This document shows positions 13,800 to 20,178 of a stretch of DNA of 29,902 nt, in pieces; within the stretch, counting starts at the first letter, position 1, and every line of letters starts with the position of its first letter. The position numbers and the translations under genes are program-made. Origin of the DNA: DATJQA01 sp041169145 (lineage in GTDB: Bacteria; Patescibacteriota; Minisyncoccia; UBA6257; 2-01-FULL-56-20); the NCBI GenBank assembly GCA_041169145.1, contig JBEEJO010000004.1, positions 1 to 29,902 on the forward strand, given 5' to 3'. Below the pieces are notes generated by a model that made no database searches, had not been told where the DNA came from, and was given only the letters and a program-made list of their open reading frames with translations.

Positions 13800-14828
13800 G
13801 TGAACGAGATAGATCAAGACGCCTACCTGGCCTACGCGAAAAGCTTCACCGAAGCTGAGCGTGGGCTCATCGACGAATTCGAGCGGTGGCTCCCGTCGGC
13901 TCTGATAGACTGCCATGCCCACTGCAACCTGGCGGAGCATGTACGGTTCGTGGACGAAAAGGCGCGCCGCCACATGCTTTCGACCTTCCCGAGCTTCAGC
14001 TTGGACGAATCGGAGGAATGGCACCGACGGCTTCATCCGGGAAAATCCATCCGGGCGTTGCGGTTCCCGAAGACGTTTCGCGGCATCGATCACAAGAGTG
14101 CGAACGCATATCTTCTGGGCGAAAGTCCGGGAGAGGACCGGATCGCGCTGTACGGTCTGCCCGACGACGTGGAGTACACCATCAAGATGCTGGAGCACCC
14201 ACGGGTCTCGGCCCTCAAAATGTATCACTCGTATCTCGAACCGACGGCGACCGAGATCTACCAGTACTTCCCGAAAGCGGTGCTGGCGGTGGCGCAAGAG
14301 CGGGGCATCCCAATCATCCTTCACCCTCCCCGGGCTGTCACGGAGTGCCTGGACCAGATCGTGAAACTCTTCGATGACTTTCCGTGCCTTCGGGTCTGCA
14401 TGGCGCACATCGGCCTGACAAAAAGCGTTCGGCCGGGACTTGAGAAAGCGCTCGCGACGATCGCCGCACACCCCCTCGTGTGTTTCGACACCGCCCTGGT
14501 GCCGTCCGCCGAGGTCGTCAGTCTCGCAATGAGCGTCGCTGGGTCGGATCGGGTGATGTACGGCTCGGACCAGCCGCTCCATCTGATTCGCTCGGCGGCG
14601 TACCACCACCCACGACTTGGGGAAAGGATTGTCACCGAGTTCCCGTATCACTGGGTCGATCGGGACGAGCAGCGGGAGTACGGCCATCTCGCGGTCGGCG
14701 TGACGCACGCCCACTGGCAGGCGTTGCGCGCGATCAAGGACGCCGTGACCAAACTGCCGCTCAAGGATCAGGAGAAGGTCAAACAACAGCTCTTTCACGA
14801 CAACGCGGAATCGTTCTACGGTTTCTGA
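13800..14828 (+). CDS. Amidohydrolase-2 family metal hydrolase
   Basis: A 342-residue TIM-barrel protein of the PF04909 amidohydrolase/decarboxylase type. Metal ligands fit the family order: His39 and His41 in IDCHAHCN, His175 in IILHPP, His203 in CMAHIG, and Asp257 in MYGSDQP. The C-terminus HDNAESFYGF matches the usual N-A-x-x-F/Y-G ending. Members hydrolyse or decarboxylate small ring compounds or amides; the substrate is unknown. The start is GTG at 13800 with CGGAGAT about 6 bases upstream. It is paired with the methyltransferase, suggesting modification of a small molecule. It is an unusual enzyme type for a genome that otherwise looks reduced. Confidence 0.82.
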   Translation: MNEIDQDAYLAYAKSFTEAERGLIDEFERWLPSALIDCHAHCNLAEHVRFVDEKARRHMLSTFPSFSLDESEEWHRRLHPGKSIRALRFPKTFRGIDHKSANAYLLGESPGEDRIALYGLPDDVEYTIKMLEHPRVSALKMYHSYLEPTATEIYQYFPKAVLAVAQERGIPIILHPPRAVTECLDQIVKLFDDFPCLRVCMAHIGLTKSVRPGLEKALATIAAHPLVCFDTALVPSAEVVSLAMSVAGSDRVMYGSDQPLHLIRSAAYHHPRLGERIVTEFPYHWVDRDEQREYGHLAVGVTHAHWQALRAIKDAVTKLPLKDQEKVKQQLFHDNAESFYGF

Positions 14829-14847
14829 CGATGTCGTAATCCGGAAG

Positions 14848-14880
14848 GGCCCGACCGCATGCGGTCGGGCCTCGTTCTTT
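14848..14880 (+). terminator. Terminator after amidohydrolase gene
   Basis: A perfect 24-base palindrome at 14848-14871 with arms GGCCCGACCGC and GCGGTCGGGCC, followed by tcgttctttta. It may also end the minus-strand HIT gene. Confidence 0.8.
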
Positions 14881-15329
14881 TATCCTCGAATCTTTTTCGC
14901 TAGCTCGGACAATTTTGCGTCATCACCTCGCTTGTAGTCGTGCGAAGAGATATACCCTTCGTACTGGTCAAAATATTTATCGACGTTCGATTTGATTGGT
15001 TTCCACTCGGCAAGCCTCGTCCCGTGCATCGGGAATAATTTGGCATGGATATGGTCGACGCCGAACCCCTCGAAAATCATACCGGTTCGTCCGACATCTT
15101 CAAGTTTTGCATCAAGCAGTTTCGCCGTTTTTTTCACGGCAGATAATAGGCCGGTGATAACGCTATCCGGCAAGTCGAATGCGTAGGAGGGATAATGTTC
15201 TTTAGTGATGACTACTGAGAAACCTTCCGTGTTCGGGAATATAGAAAGGAAAGCTAGATGCTTTTCATCCTCCCATATTTTATGGGACGGAGCTTCTCCT
15301 TTCGCGATTTTGCAGAAGATACAGTCCAT
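14880..15329 (-). CDS. HIT-family nucleotide-binding protein
   Basis: A 149-residue histidine-triad protein. CIFCKIAKGEAPS at the N-terminus and GFGVDHIHAKLFP at about 88-100 are the HIT signature. HIT proteins hydrolyse nucleoside phosphoramidates or dinucleoside polyphosphates, using the middle histidine of HxHxH as nucleophile. Here the motif is H93-I-H95-A-K97: the nucleophile position is kept, but the third histidine is lysine, so activity may be altered. A TATCAT box lies 8 bases before the ATG on the minus strand, again close to leaderless spacing. It stands alone next to the right end of the candidate island. Confidence 0.85.
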   Translation of the reverse strand: MDCIFCKIAKGEAPSHKIWEDEKHLAFLSIFPNTEGFSVVITKEHYPSYAFDLPDSVITGLLSAVKKTAKLLDAKLEDVGRTGMIFEGFGVDHIHAKLFPMHGTRLAEWKPIKSNVDKYFDQYEGYISSHDYKRGDDAKLSELAKKIRG

Positions 15330-15616
15330 GTTTTCAAATGATAGCGTTTACGTGAAAAATAGCAATTGCAAGCGAAGTCGCTGTTTTCGTCATAAGAATC
15401 AGTTTACTTCAAGCGTGGAGCGAGAAGTCGAGTTCATAGGCGATATCAAAGATGAACCAGCCGGTTCGAGTCCTTTCGCCTCTGTGGACAAATCGGAATA
15501 ATTGAGGAAAATCAAGATAATGGCGAACGGGCGACCGTGCCAGTTAGATTCCTCCCGCCCCCGCAATGAACCAAAACAGGGACGGTCTTGTACCGCCCCT
15601 GTTCTAGTTTTATGGT
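15330..15616. other. Non-coding stretch right of HIT gene
   Basis: No convincing gene. The minus-strand frame across 15399-15860 looks like a chance reading through hairpins. A small hairpin GAACC/GGTTC (about 15453-15466) carries a tRNA-like GGTTCGAGTCC, but the arms for a tRNA are missing. The stretch ends with the terminator at 15575-15612. Confidence 0.5.
15575..15612 (+). terminator. Hairpin with T-run, bidirectional
   Basis: AACAGGG-a-CGGT (15575-15586) pairs with ACCG-c-CCCTGTT (15592-15603) with one mismatch, then tctagtttta. On the minus strand TTTTGG follows. What it terminates is not clear. Confidence 0.5.
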
Positions 15617-15759
15617 GAGAGTGGGATTCGAACGCCGGAGGGGGTCGGGGAACCGCGCCGGTTCCCCGTGTAGGAATGAGCGGAGCGGATTCAAAACCGA
15701 GGGTTTTGAAAGCGCATTCGCCGCAGGCGAAGCGCAGGTCGTGAGAATCCCACCCTCTC
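15617..15759. repeat. Multi-hairpin palindromic element with tRNA-like ends
   Basis: GAGAGTGGGATTC (15617-15629) is complementary to GAATCCCACCCTCTC (15745-15759) apart from a 2-base bulge. Inside are three perfect hairpins: GGGGAACC/GGTTCCCC (15647-15654, 15660-15667), TTCAAAAC/GTTTTGAA (15690-15697, 15703-15710) and GCGCATTCGCC/GGCGAAGCGC (15712-15722, 15726-15735). Both ends look like tRNA 3' ends; on the minus strand TTCGAATCCCACTCTCACCA ends in CCA. No complete tRNA folds. Confidence 0.55.
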
Positions 15760-15761
15760 CG
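15745..15761 (+). repeat. Candidate attR: tRNA-Ser 3' end, direct repeat copy 2
   Basis: Identical over 17 bases to 8506-8522 in tRNA-Ser, same orientation, with no tRNA body attached. It is followed at once by the -10 box of the gene at 15774, so before insertion that gene would have lain directly after tRNA-Ser. Confidence 0.5.
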
Positions 15762-15767
15762 TATCAT
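15762..15767 (+). promoter_or_regulatory. -10 box (TATCAT), leaderless spacing
   Basis: TATCAT, then AAAGAT (6 bases), then ATG at 15774. It abuts the last base of the tRNA-Ser repeat. Confidence 0.45.
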
Positions 15768-15773
15768 AAAGAT

Positions 15774-15935
15774 ATGAGCATCAATAAGGCCTGGCACGAG
15801 AAGAACAAGATGCCGAAGGATCCGAAGCCGGATGAACGGATGAAATGGCACATCGCGCATCTCAAGTATTGTGAGTGCTATCCCGTTTCCGAAAAGCTCC
15901 GGAAGGAACTGGAGGATTTCAAAAAGAAGAAATGA
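15774..15935 (+). CDS. Small conserved hypothetical protein (53 aa)
   Basis: A 53-residue protein starting MSINKAWHEKNKMPKDP. The middle, PDERMKWHIAHLKYCECYPV, fits a small family widespread in bacteria with the pattern MPKxPTxxQRIxWHxxHxxxCxCRPIP, recalled from memory. The two histidines and two cysteines (CEC) suggest metal binding. The frame is open further upstream, but that part crosses the palindromic element, and the -10 box 6 bases before this ATG supports the short form. The stop overlaps the DUF1697 start (ATGA), so the two are coupled. Confidence 0.72.
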   Translation: MSINKAWHEKNKMPKDPKPDERMKWHIAHLKYCECYPVSEKLRKELEDFKKKK

Positions 15936-16477
15936 AGGAGGCGGTCTACGTCGCTCTTTTGCGCGGCATCAACGTCGGTGGGAACAAGACCGTGAGCATG
16001 GCGAAGCTCAAGGCGTGCTTCGAAGCGCTCGGCTACCGGAATGTGCGGACGTATATCAATAGCGGGAATGTTATTTTCACCCCCCCGTCCGGTTCGCCGA
16101 GGATCATTGTCAAAAAGATAGAAGCCGCGCTCAAAAAGGAGTTCCGGCACGATATCCGGGTCCTTTTGCGCACGACGGCTCAGATGCGAGCCGTCTGCAA
16201 AAAGATACCGGCGGACTGGAAGAACGACGCCGAGCGGAGAGTGGATGTCATCTTCCTCTGGGGCGAAGTGGACAAGCCCGGCGTCTTGAAGGAGATAGAA
16301 ACGAACAAAGCTGTGGATACGCTCATCTATGTAAAAGGCGCGGTCATTTGGAGTTTCGAGCGAATAAACTACAACAAGAGCCGGATGCGCAAATTCATCG
16401 GCACCTATATTTACAAGCACATGACCGCCCGGAACGTGAACACGACCCGCAAGCTCCTCGCCCTGATGGAGGAATAG
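15932..16477 (+). CDS. DUF1697 family protein
   Basis: A 181-residue protein. The opening YVALLRGINVGGNKTVSMAKLK, then GYRNVRTYINSGNVIF, is the DUF1697 signature, and the length is typical. The C-terminus with YNKSRMRKFIG and TARNVNTTRKL also fits. The biochemical role of the family is not established; the structures known are ferredoxin-like folds. The start at 15932 overlaps the previous stop by four bases, with no separate promoter, so expression depends on the upstream small gene. Confidence 0.88.
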   Translation: MKEAVYVALLRGINVGGNKTVSMAKLKACFEALGYRNVRTYINSGNVIFTPPSGSPRIIVKKIEAALKKEFRHDIRVLLRTTAQMRAVCKKIPADWKNDAERRVDVIFLWGEVDKPGVLKEIETNKAVDTLIYVKGAVIWSFERINYNKSRMRKFIGTYIYKHMTARNVNTTRKLLALMEE

Positions 16478-16499
16478 AAAGTGTTATCATTATCCTCTT

Positions 16500-16739
16500 A
16501 TGACCGAGACCAGCACGGTGCACAAATTGCCAGCGGATCTGCGAAAAGCCATTACTTCTGCTCCGCTGGCGCGAGCAGCGTGGGAGGACATAACACCGCT
16601 CGCTCGCAGTGAATGGATCTGCTGGGTTACATCCGGCAAAAAAGCGGAAACGCGGGGTATCCGCATAAAGAAGGCGCTCTCAAAGCTCAAAGGCGGAATG
16701 CGCCGGCCTTGCTGCTGGGCCGGGTGCCCTCACCGTTGA
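16500..16739 (+). CDS. YdeI/OmpD-associated family protein
   Basis: A 79-residue protein. LPADLRKAI, then WEDITPLARSEWICWVTS, KKAETRGIRI and the C-terminal RRPCCWAGCPHR match the YdeI/OmpD-associated (OmdA) family as short bacterial forms show it. The cysteines and histidine of the CCWxGCPHR tail may bind metal. The role is unclear; the family is linked to bacteriocin protection in some annotations. A TATCAT box ends 9 bases before ATG, so any leader would be very short. The next gene starts directly at its stop. Confidence 0.8.
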   Translation: MTETSTVHKLPADLRKAITSAPLARAAWEDITPLARSEWICWVTSGKKAETRGIRIKKALSKLKGGMRRPCCWAGCPHR

Positions 16740-17081
16740 ATGGCTGGAATAGAAACGGCAAGATCAGAACGGACCGTATACCGTCATCTGAGCGCGTGGG
16801 TTCCCATAGCGATGTCCCTCGCTGTGCTGATGATGATCCTGAGCTATGTGGCATTCGATATTCAAGAGAATAATGTGGTGTGCGCCGCCGGTGTTTGCAG
16901 GCAGGATGAAGGCGTGGCCGCCCACGTCTTCCAGCTTTGGATAGTGGTCGAATTCTTCATGATCGGTTTTTTTGCGATCAGATGGCTCCCGCAATCTCCA
17001 AGACAGGCGTTGGTCGTTCTGGCGCTCCAGATCGCTGCCGCTCTCGTGCCGTTATCCATCGTGTTTCTCCTTGAGCTATGA
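16740..17081 (+). CDS. Three-helix membrane protein, unknown function
   Basis: A 113-residue protein with three predicted membrane helices: about 20-40 (VPIAMSLAVLMMILSYVAF), 63-81 (FQLWIVVEFFMIGFFAI) and 88-111 (QALVVLALQIAAALVPLSIV). The loop between helices 1 and 2 holds two cysteines (VCAAGVC), probably outside and able to form a disulfide. The ATG follows the previous gene's TGA directly, so translation is coupled to the YdeI-type gene. I do not recognise the family. Confidence 0.7.
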   Translation: MAGIETARSERTVYRHLSAWVPIAMSLAVLMMILSYVAFDIQENNVVCAAGVCRQDEGVAAHVFQLWIVVEFFMIGFFAIRWLPQSPRQALVVLALQIAAALVPLSIVFLLEL

Positions 17082-17165
17082 TCCCAGCGTTCCCTTTTGT
17101 GCTTTCCCCGGATTGAGCTACAATAGGGGAAACCGTCACGAGTAACCAACACCCATCACAAACAC

Positions 17166-17423
17166 ATGGCGAAAAATGCGAATGCCGCGTTCATGAAGCC
17201 GATGCAGGTTTCGGAGGAGCTTGCGGCTGTGGTCGGAAAGGGGCCGATGCCCCGGTCGGAGGTCGTCAAGAAATTGTGGGTCTATATCAAGAGCCACGAC
17301 TTGCAGGACGCGAAGAATAAGCGGAATATCAACGCCGACGCGGCCTTGAAAGCGGTCTTCGGCGGGAAAGCCGTGGTGAACATGTTCGAGATGACGAAGC
17401 TCGTTTCCAAACACCTCTCCTAA
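17166..17423 (+). CDS. SWIB/MDM2 domain protein
   Basis: An 85-residue protein made of one SWIB domain: FMKPMQVSEELAAVVGKGPM, then PRSEVVKKLWVYIKSHDLQD, NKRNINADAALKAVFGG and VNMFEMTKLVSKHL. In eukaryotes the fold is part of chromatin remodelers. In bacteria (for example Chlamydia and several reduced lineages) stand-alone SWIB proteins occur, possibly binding DNA or topoisomerase. TACAAT about 50 bases upstream could be the -10. It is monocistronic, ending at a 15-bp hairpin. Confidence 0.9.
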   Translation: MAKNANAAFMKPMQVSEELAAVVGKGPMPRSEVVKKLWVYIKSHDLQDAKNKRNINADAALKAVFGGKAVVNMFEMTKLVSKHLS

Positions 17424-17443
17424 ACGCTATTGGTGGGATACGG

Positions 17444-17483
17444 AACCCCGGAGCGGCCTAGCGGCCGCTCCGGGGTTGGTTTG
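17444..17483 (+). terminator. Terminator after SWIB gene
   Basis: A perfect 15-bp stem, AACCCCGGAGCGGCC (17444-17458) with its complement at 17463-17477, TAGC loop. The T-run after it is poor (ggtttg). Confidence 0.65.
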
Positions 17484-17553
17484 TGCAACATCTTGCCCAA
17501 ATACGATAGGTGGGTATGATTTTCGTAGAACATGTGAAGAAAGGAGGTCACAG

Positions 17554-17838
17554 ATGCGTCGTGTTTTGCGGGAATACTCGCGCGTCGCCTGGAACGAACA
17601 CATGTGCGACCTGTGCGGCTCACCCATTCTACCCGGCGATTATTACGACGGCATCGTGCAAGTAGATACCTACGATCCGCCGCGCGCCGGCATGCGGAAG
17701 CGCTTCCATGTGGGGAAGTATCACAACTCCCCCTATTGCCCAGATGATTTCTTCGATTTGGAGAAGGAGTTCCTGAAAGAGGAGGAAAATGTCGACGAGG
17801 CAGAACTTGAAGACGATGAACTGCCCCGGGCGGCGTAG
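17554..17838 (+). CDS. Small zinc-binding-type hypothetical protein
   Basis: A 94-residue protein. CDLCG at 18-22 with His52, His57 and Cys62 (FHVGKYHNSPYCPDDF) could form one zinc site. The C-terminus is strongly acidic (EEENVDEAELEDDELPR). The start at 17554 is set by a near-perfect AAAGGAGGT 6 bases upstream; the frame is open 26 codons earlier. The strong Shine-Dalgarno contrasts with the leaderless genes nearby. I do not recognise the family; a nucleic-acid- or ribosome-associated role is only a guess. It ends at a terminator. Confidence 0.7.
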   Translation: MRRVLREYSRVAWNEHMCDLCGSPILPGDYYDGIVQVDTYDPPRAGMRKRFHVGKYHNSPYCPDDFFDLEKEFLKEEENVDEAELEDDELPRAA

Positions 17839-17839
17839 A

Positions 17840-17876
17840 TGGCGGTGTTGCCGTGCGCAACACCGCCAGTCCGTTT
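17840..17876 (+). terminator. Terminator after zinc-binding-type gene
   Basis: A perfect 12-bp stem, TGGCGGTGTTGC (17840-17851) with GCAACACCGCCA (17857-17868), followed by gtccgttt. Confidence 0.7.
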
Positions 17877-17894
17877 ATAGGGGATAACTGAGAT

Positions 17895-17922
17895 TTGACG
17901 AGACATCTACCCATCCTATAAT
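17895..17922 (+). promoter_or_regulatory. lexA-type promoter
   Basis: TTGACG (17895-17900), 16-base spacer, TATAAT (17917-17922). The leader to ATG at 17957 is about 28 bases. I see no clear GAAC-N4-GTTC LexA box, so self-regulation is not shown. Confidence 0.6.
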
Positions 17923-17956
17923 TAAGGAAACGAATATACACCTATTTGTACCACCT

Positions 17957-18607
17957 ATGGGACGAAAACGTACATTCAGCAAAGAACACGTTCTGATGGC
18001 GATAGAGTCGTGGTTGGTGAAGTATGGCCAGCCGCCGACGGTGGAGGAGCTTCGCGAAGAGCTTGGATTGGGTTCAACGCGGACGGCTTTGGGCTATCTG
18101 GAATGGCTGGAGGAGTCCGGTGACATTGAACGCTGGTCCGGTGCGCGGGGCATCAAGCTCCTGAAGCGGCCGAACGAGGGGATGGAGACGGTGATGATAC
18201 CGCTTGTCGGCGAGGCGCCCGCAGGTCCGATGATGGTGACGGAACAGAACATCACGAACTGGATACGCCTGCCGAAAAAATTTCTGAAGCCGGCGGCCGG
18301 AACATATTTTCTCTTGCGCGTGCGCGGGAACTCCATGAATAAGGCGGAGGTCATCGGCGGAAAGATCGAGGACGGCGACTTGGTGCTCATCCGGCAGGAG
18401 AGTACGGCAAACGCTGGCGACATCATCGTGGCGCTCATAGATGGCGCGGTGACCATTAAGCGGCTGATGGGAAAGCCCGGCAACTGGTTCCTGCGTCCCG
18501 AGACGACCGAGCAAGGCCACTATCCCATCGTGCTCGACGAACGCTTCCGCGTGCAGGGCATCGTCACGATGGTGGTCAAGAATGGGGCGGAACTCCTGGA
18601 GGAGTAA
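17957..18607 (+). CDS. lexA: LexA-type repressor
   Basis: A 216-residue repressor with self-cleavage domain. The N-terminal winged helix (about 8-70) includes GQPPTVEELREELGLGSTRT, as in LexA. The S24 peptidase domain has the cleavage bond Ala89-Gly90 (GEAPAG), nucleophile Ser126 (RGNSMNKA) and general base Lys168 (AVTIKRL). RecA filaments on damaged DNA would trigger cleavage and release the SOS genes. The helix-turn-helix differs enough from E. coli LexA that the operator is probably different. It is a single gene with its own -35/-10 promoter. A phage repressor of the same fold is possible, but the LexA layout and chromosomal context favour LexA. Confidence 0.88.
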   Translation: MGRKRTFSKEHVLMAIESWLVKYGQPPTVEELREELGLGSTRTALGYLEWLEESGDIERWSGARGIKLLKRPNEGMETVMIPLVGEAPAGPMMVTEQNITNWIRLPKKFLKPAAGTYFLLRVRGNSMNKAEVIGGKIEDGDLVLIRQESTANAGDIIVALIDGAVTIKRLMGKPGNWFLRPETTEQGHYPIVLDERFRVQGIVTMVVKNGAELLEE

Positions 18608-18786
18608 AGAAGTTCAAATCCACGACCGGCAGCAATGGACAAAAAGATCCGACCAAAACGGGCTACGCCCGGATCAAAAAAGTCGCGGCAATCGATTCGG
18701 GGAGTTTCTTGACTTACCTTTGGCGCGAGAGTATGGTCATGCCCGAGAGGCGCTCTTGGTCTTCAATGCAAGAACCGATCGCAACC
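18608..18786 (+). promoter_or_regulatory. Intergenic region with hairpin and promoter of YNNG protein
   Basis: A hairpin lies at about 18648-18676 (GATCCG/CGGATC, with CGGGC/GCCCG inside), bordered by AAAAA and AAAAAA. It reads as a terminator on the minus strand, but no minus gene is upstream. TTGACT (18709-18714), 17-base spacer and TATGGT (18732-18737) form a good promoter for the gene starting at 18787. Confidence 0.55.
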
Positions 18787-19605
18787 ATGAAGCACAATTA
18801 TTTTGGAATGGCCGTAGCGGTCATTGGATCGATTGCCCTTATGGGAATACCCATGGGCGTGTTCGCGGCCGATGATAGTCAATACAACAACGGATACAAT
18901 AACGGCTATAACAACGGATATAACAACGGGTATAACAATGGCTACAACAATAACTACAACAACGGCTACAATAACGGCTACAACAACGGCTACAACAACG
19001 GATATAACAACGGATATAACAACGGCTACAATAATAACTACAACAATGGATACAACAACGGCTACATCTACGAAGACGCTACGGGAACAGTAGTGGTTTC
19101 GGGTCCGACACTGACTATAGCCTCATCTCCGGCATCGGAACCGGCGAAGGATGTACGCGCGAACACCGACGCGGGCGCGGTATTTGCGGTCCAGTTTTCG
19201 GCAAGCAACGTTGAAGATATCCGCGTGACGGATATTGTGGTGACTGACAGCGTTACCGGTACGACGGCGGACGGCATCCCATCATTCTACGACATGACGC
19301 TCTGGGATGGCGGGACGCTTCTCGCCGGGCCGGTGCCGCTCATCATGTCCGGCGCAACCACGGGAAAGTCAACGTTCAATCTTGGCGGGGGAGTGGTGGT
19401 ACCGAAGAATGGCTCAAAAACCATTGTATTGAAGGGAAAGGTGTTGCCCACCAACTCCGGCGGTGTTCTTATCGGTTCGATCCATACATTCTCTGTGGCG
19501 AGCGCGAACGACATTGTGGCTATGGGAAAGGACTCGACCGGCAACACCCAGGTTCAGGGTTCGGCAACGGGCAATGCGATGACGGTGGTGCCTGCAATAT
19601 TCTAG
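18787..19605 (+). CDS. Secreted surface protein with YNNG tetrapeptide repeats
   Basis: A 272-residue protein. Residues 1-28 are a signal peptide ending in VFA-AD. Residues 33-92 are 15 four-residue units, YNNG except for two YNNN units (numbers 6 and 13). The C-terminal domain (about 100-272) is beta-rich (SGPTLTIASSPASEP, VRVTDIVV-like strands, STFNLGGGVVVPKNGSKTIV) and resembles surface proteins of Parcubacteria that may be pilus or S-layer parts. The Asn/Tyr-rich part is prion-like low complexity and could form a flexible or amyloid-like stalk. The start at 18787 gives the signal peptide; 26 earlier codons are open but unlikely. It is monocistronic. Confidence 0.8.
   Translation: MKHNYFGMAVAVIGSIALMGIPMGVFAADDSQYNNGYNNGYNNGYNNGYNNGYNNNYNNGYNNGYNNGYNNGYNNGYNNGYNNNYNNGYNNGYIYEDATGTVVVSGPTLTIASSPASEPAKDVRANTDAGAVFAVQFSASNVEDIRVTDIVVTDSVTGTTADGIPSFYDMTLWDGGTLLAGPVPLIMSGATTGKSTFNLGGGVVVPKNGSKTIVLKGKVLPTNSGGVLIGSIHTFSVASANDIVAMGKDSTGNTQVQGSATGNAMTVVPAIF
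18883..19062 (+). repeat. 12-base tandem repeat encoding YNNG units
   Basis: Fifteen 12-base units of the type TA(C/T)AA(C/T)AA(C/T)GG(A/C/T). Third positions vary, so the array is kept by selection on protein rather than recent slippage alone. The copy number may vary among strains. Confidence 0.9.
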
Positions 19606-19808
19606 TCCGAGATCGCAAGGGCGGTTTGGATGTGGATGTGGAATCGTCCGCAGAGTTTCCTTCGGACGTTTAAGCTCGAGTCGCTTAGTAGGCCATCTTC
19701 CACTTCATTCTTCACCCGCGGAAGTTCTCATTGTTGATAACCATAAGCGGAGGCCACGGGAAAATGCGCGAGCAAGGCGCTGTTTTTTCCTTCTTGATCA
19801 GCGTAAGC

Positions 19809-19996
19809 TTTCACCTTTGGCGAAGCTATCGGAATCCAGCCAAGCTCGGTTCCCGCCCTGGCGGGATTGGCCGGATGAGATGCAGGCGGCGGTTCGTCGC
19901 CCCGACGTTCGGAATTTTAATATAGACAAAGAAGTCGGGGTCCCGACCTTGCGTCGGGACAGGAACGAACCGAACGCCGGTTCACCAAAGGTGAAA
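19809..19996. repeat. MITE-like element with 12-bp inverted ends
   Basis: TTTCACCTTTGG (19809-19820) is exactly complementary to CCAAAGGTGAAA (19985-19996). Between them are palindromes: TCCCGCC/GGCGGGA (about 19853-19866), CCGA/TCGG pairs, GTCGGG/CCCGAC (19934-19947) and TCCCGAC/GTCGGGA (19941-19959). No transposase frame is inside. It is either a non-autonomous element or a folded RNA. Confidence 0.5.
19934..19959 (+). repeat. Second copy of the palindrome found in infB
   Basis: GTCGGGGTCCCGACC (19934-19948) then tt then GCGTCGGGA (19951-19959). The infB element on the minus strand has the same 15-mer and the same 9-mer with GCAA instead of TT between them. Confidence 0.65.
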
Positions 19997-20071
19997 ACTG
20001 GAGCCAGTTGACAAAGTCCAGGTAAAGGAGTACCATACCGGTGTAAGTTTCTTTTGTTTACCTGCACTTAT

Positions 20072-20178
20072 CTCTTCTTCTAAGAGGGATGTAGGCCAAG
20101 GGGCAAAGAAGGTTGGGTCCACATACATTAATCAAAAGGACCCCAGGTCGGCTTACATCACTCAGCAGTTAAGAATAC
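20072..20178 (+). promoter_or_regulatory. Structured 5' leader of RRM protein gene
   Basis: CTCTT/AAGAG hairpin (20072-20086), then GATGTAGGCC (20088-20097) pairing 9 of 10 with GGCTTACATC (20150-20159), enclosing GGGTCC (20115-20120) with GGACCC (20138-20143). The outer stem ends 19 bases before ATG. A cis-acting RNA element, possibly a thermosensor or a site for feedback by the protein, is inferred. Confidence 0.5.

Larger units (their letters stand above)
19606..20071. other. Non-coding region with palindromes
   Basis: No supported gene. It contains a hairpin GTCCG/CGGAC at about 19649-19670 after the YNNG gene, the inverted-repeat element at 19809-19996, and a short A/T stretch. Confidence 0.5.

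Noticed and set aside
13770..14798. 342-codon minus frame over the amidohydrolase gene
   Set aside because: It is antisense to a frame with complete metal-binding motifs and a Shine-Dalgarno.
15455..15480. tRNA-like GGTTCGAGTCC segment
   Set aside because: The T-stem does not pair beyond two bases, and no anticodon or acceptor arm can be built around it.
15399..15860. 153-codon minus frame and the plus frame 15588-15773
   Set aside because: They read through palindromes and tRNA-like ends; neither has a start signal or a plausible protein composition.
18883..19062. CRISPR-like or satellite repeat
   Set aside because: The 12-base units are in frame inside a secreted protein and have no spacers.
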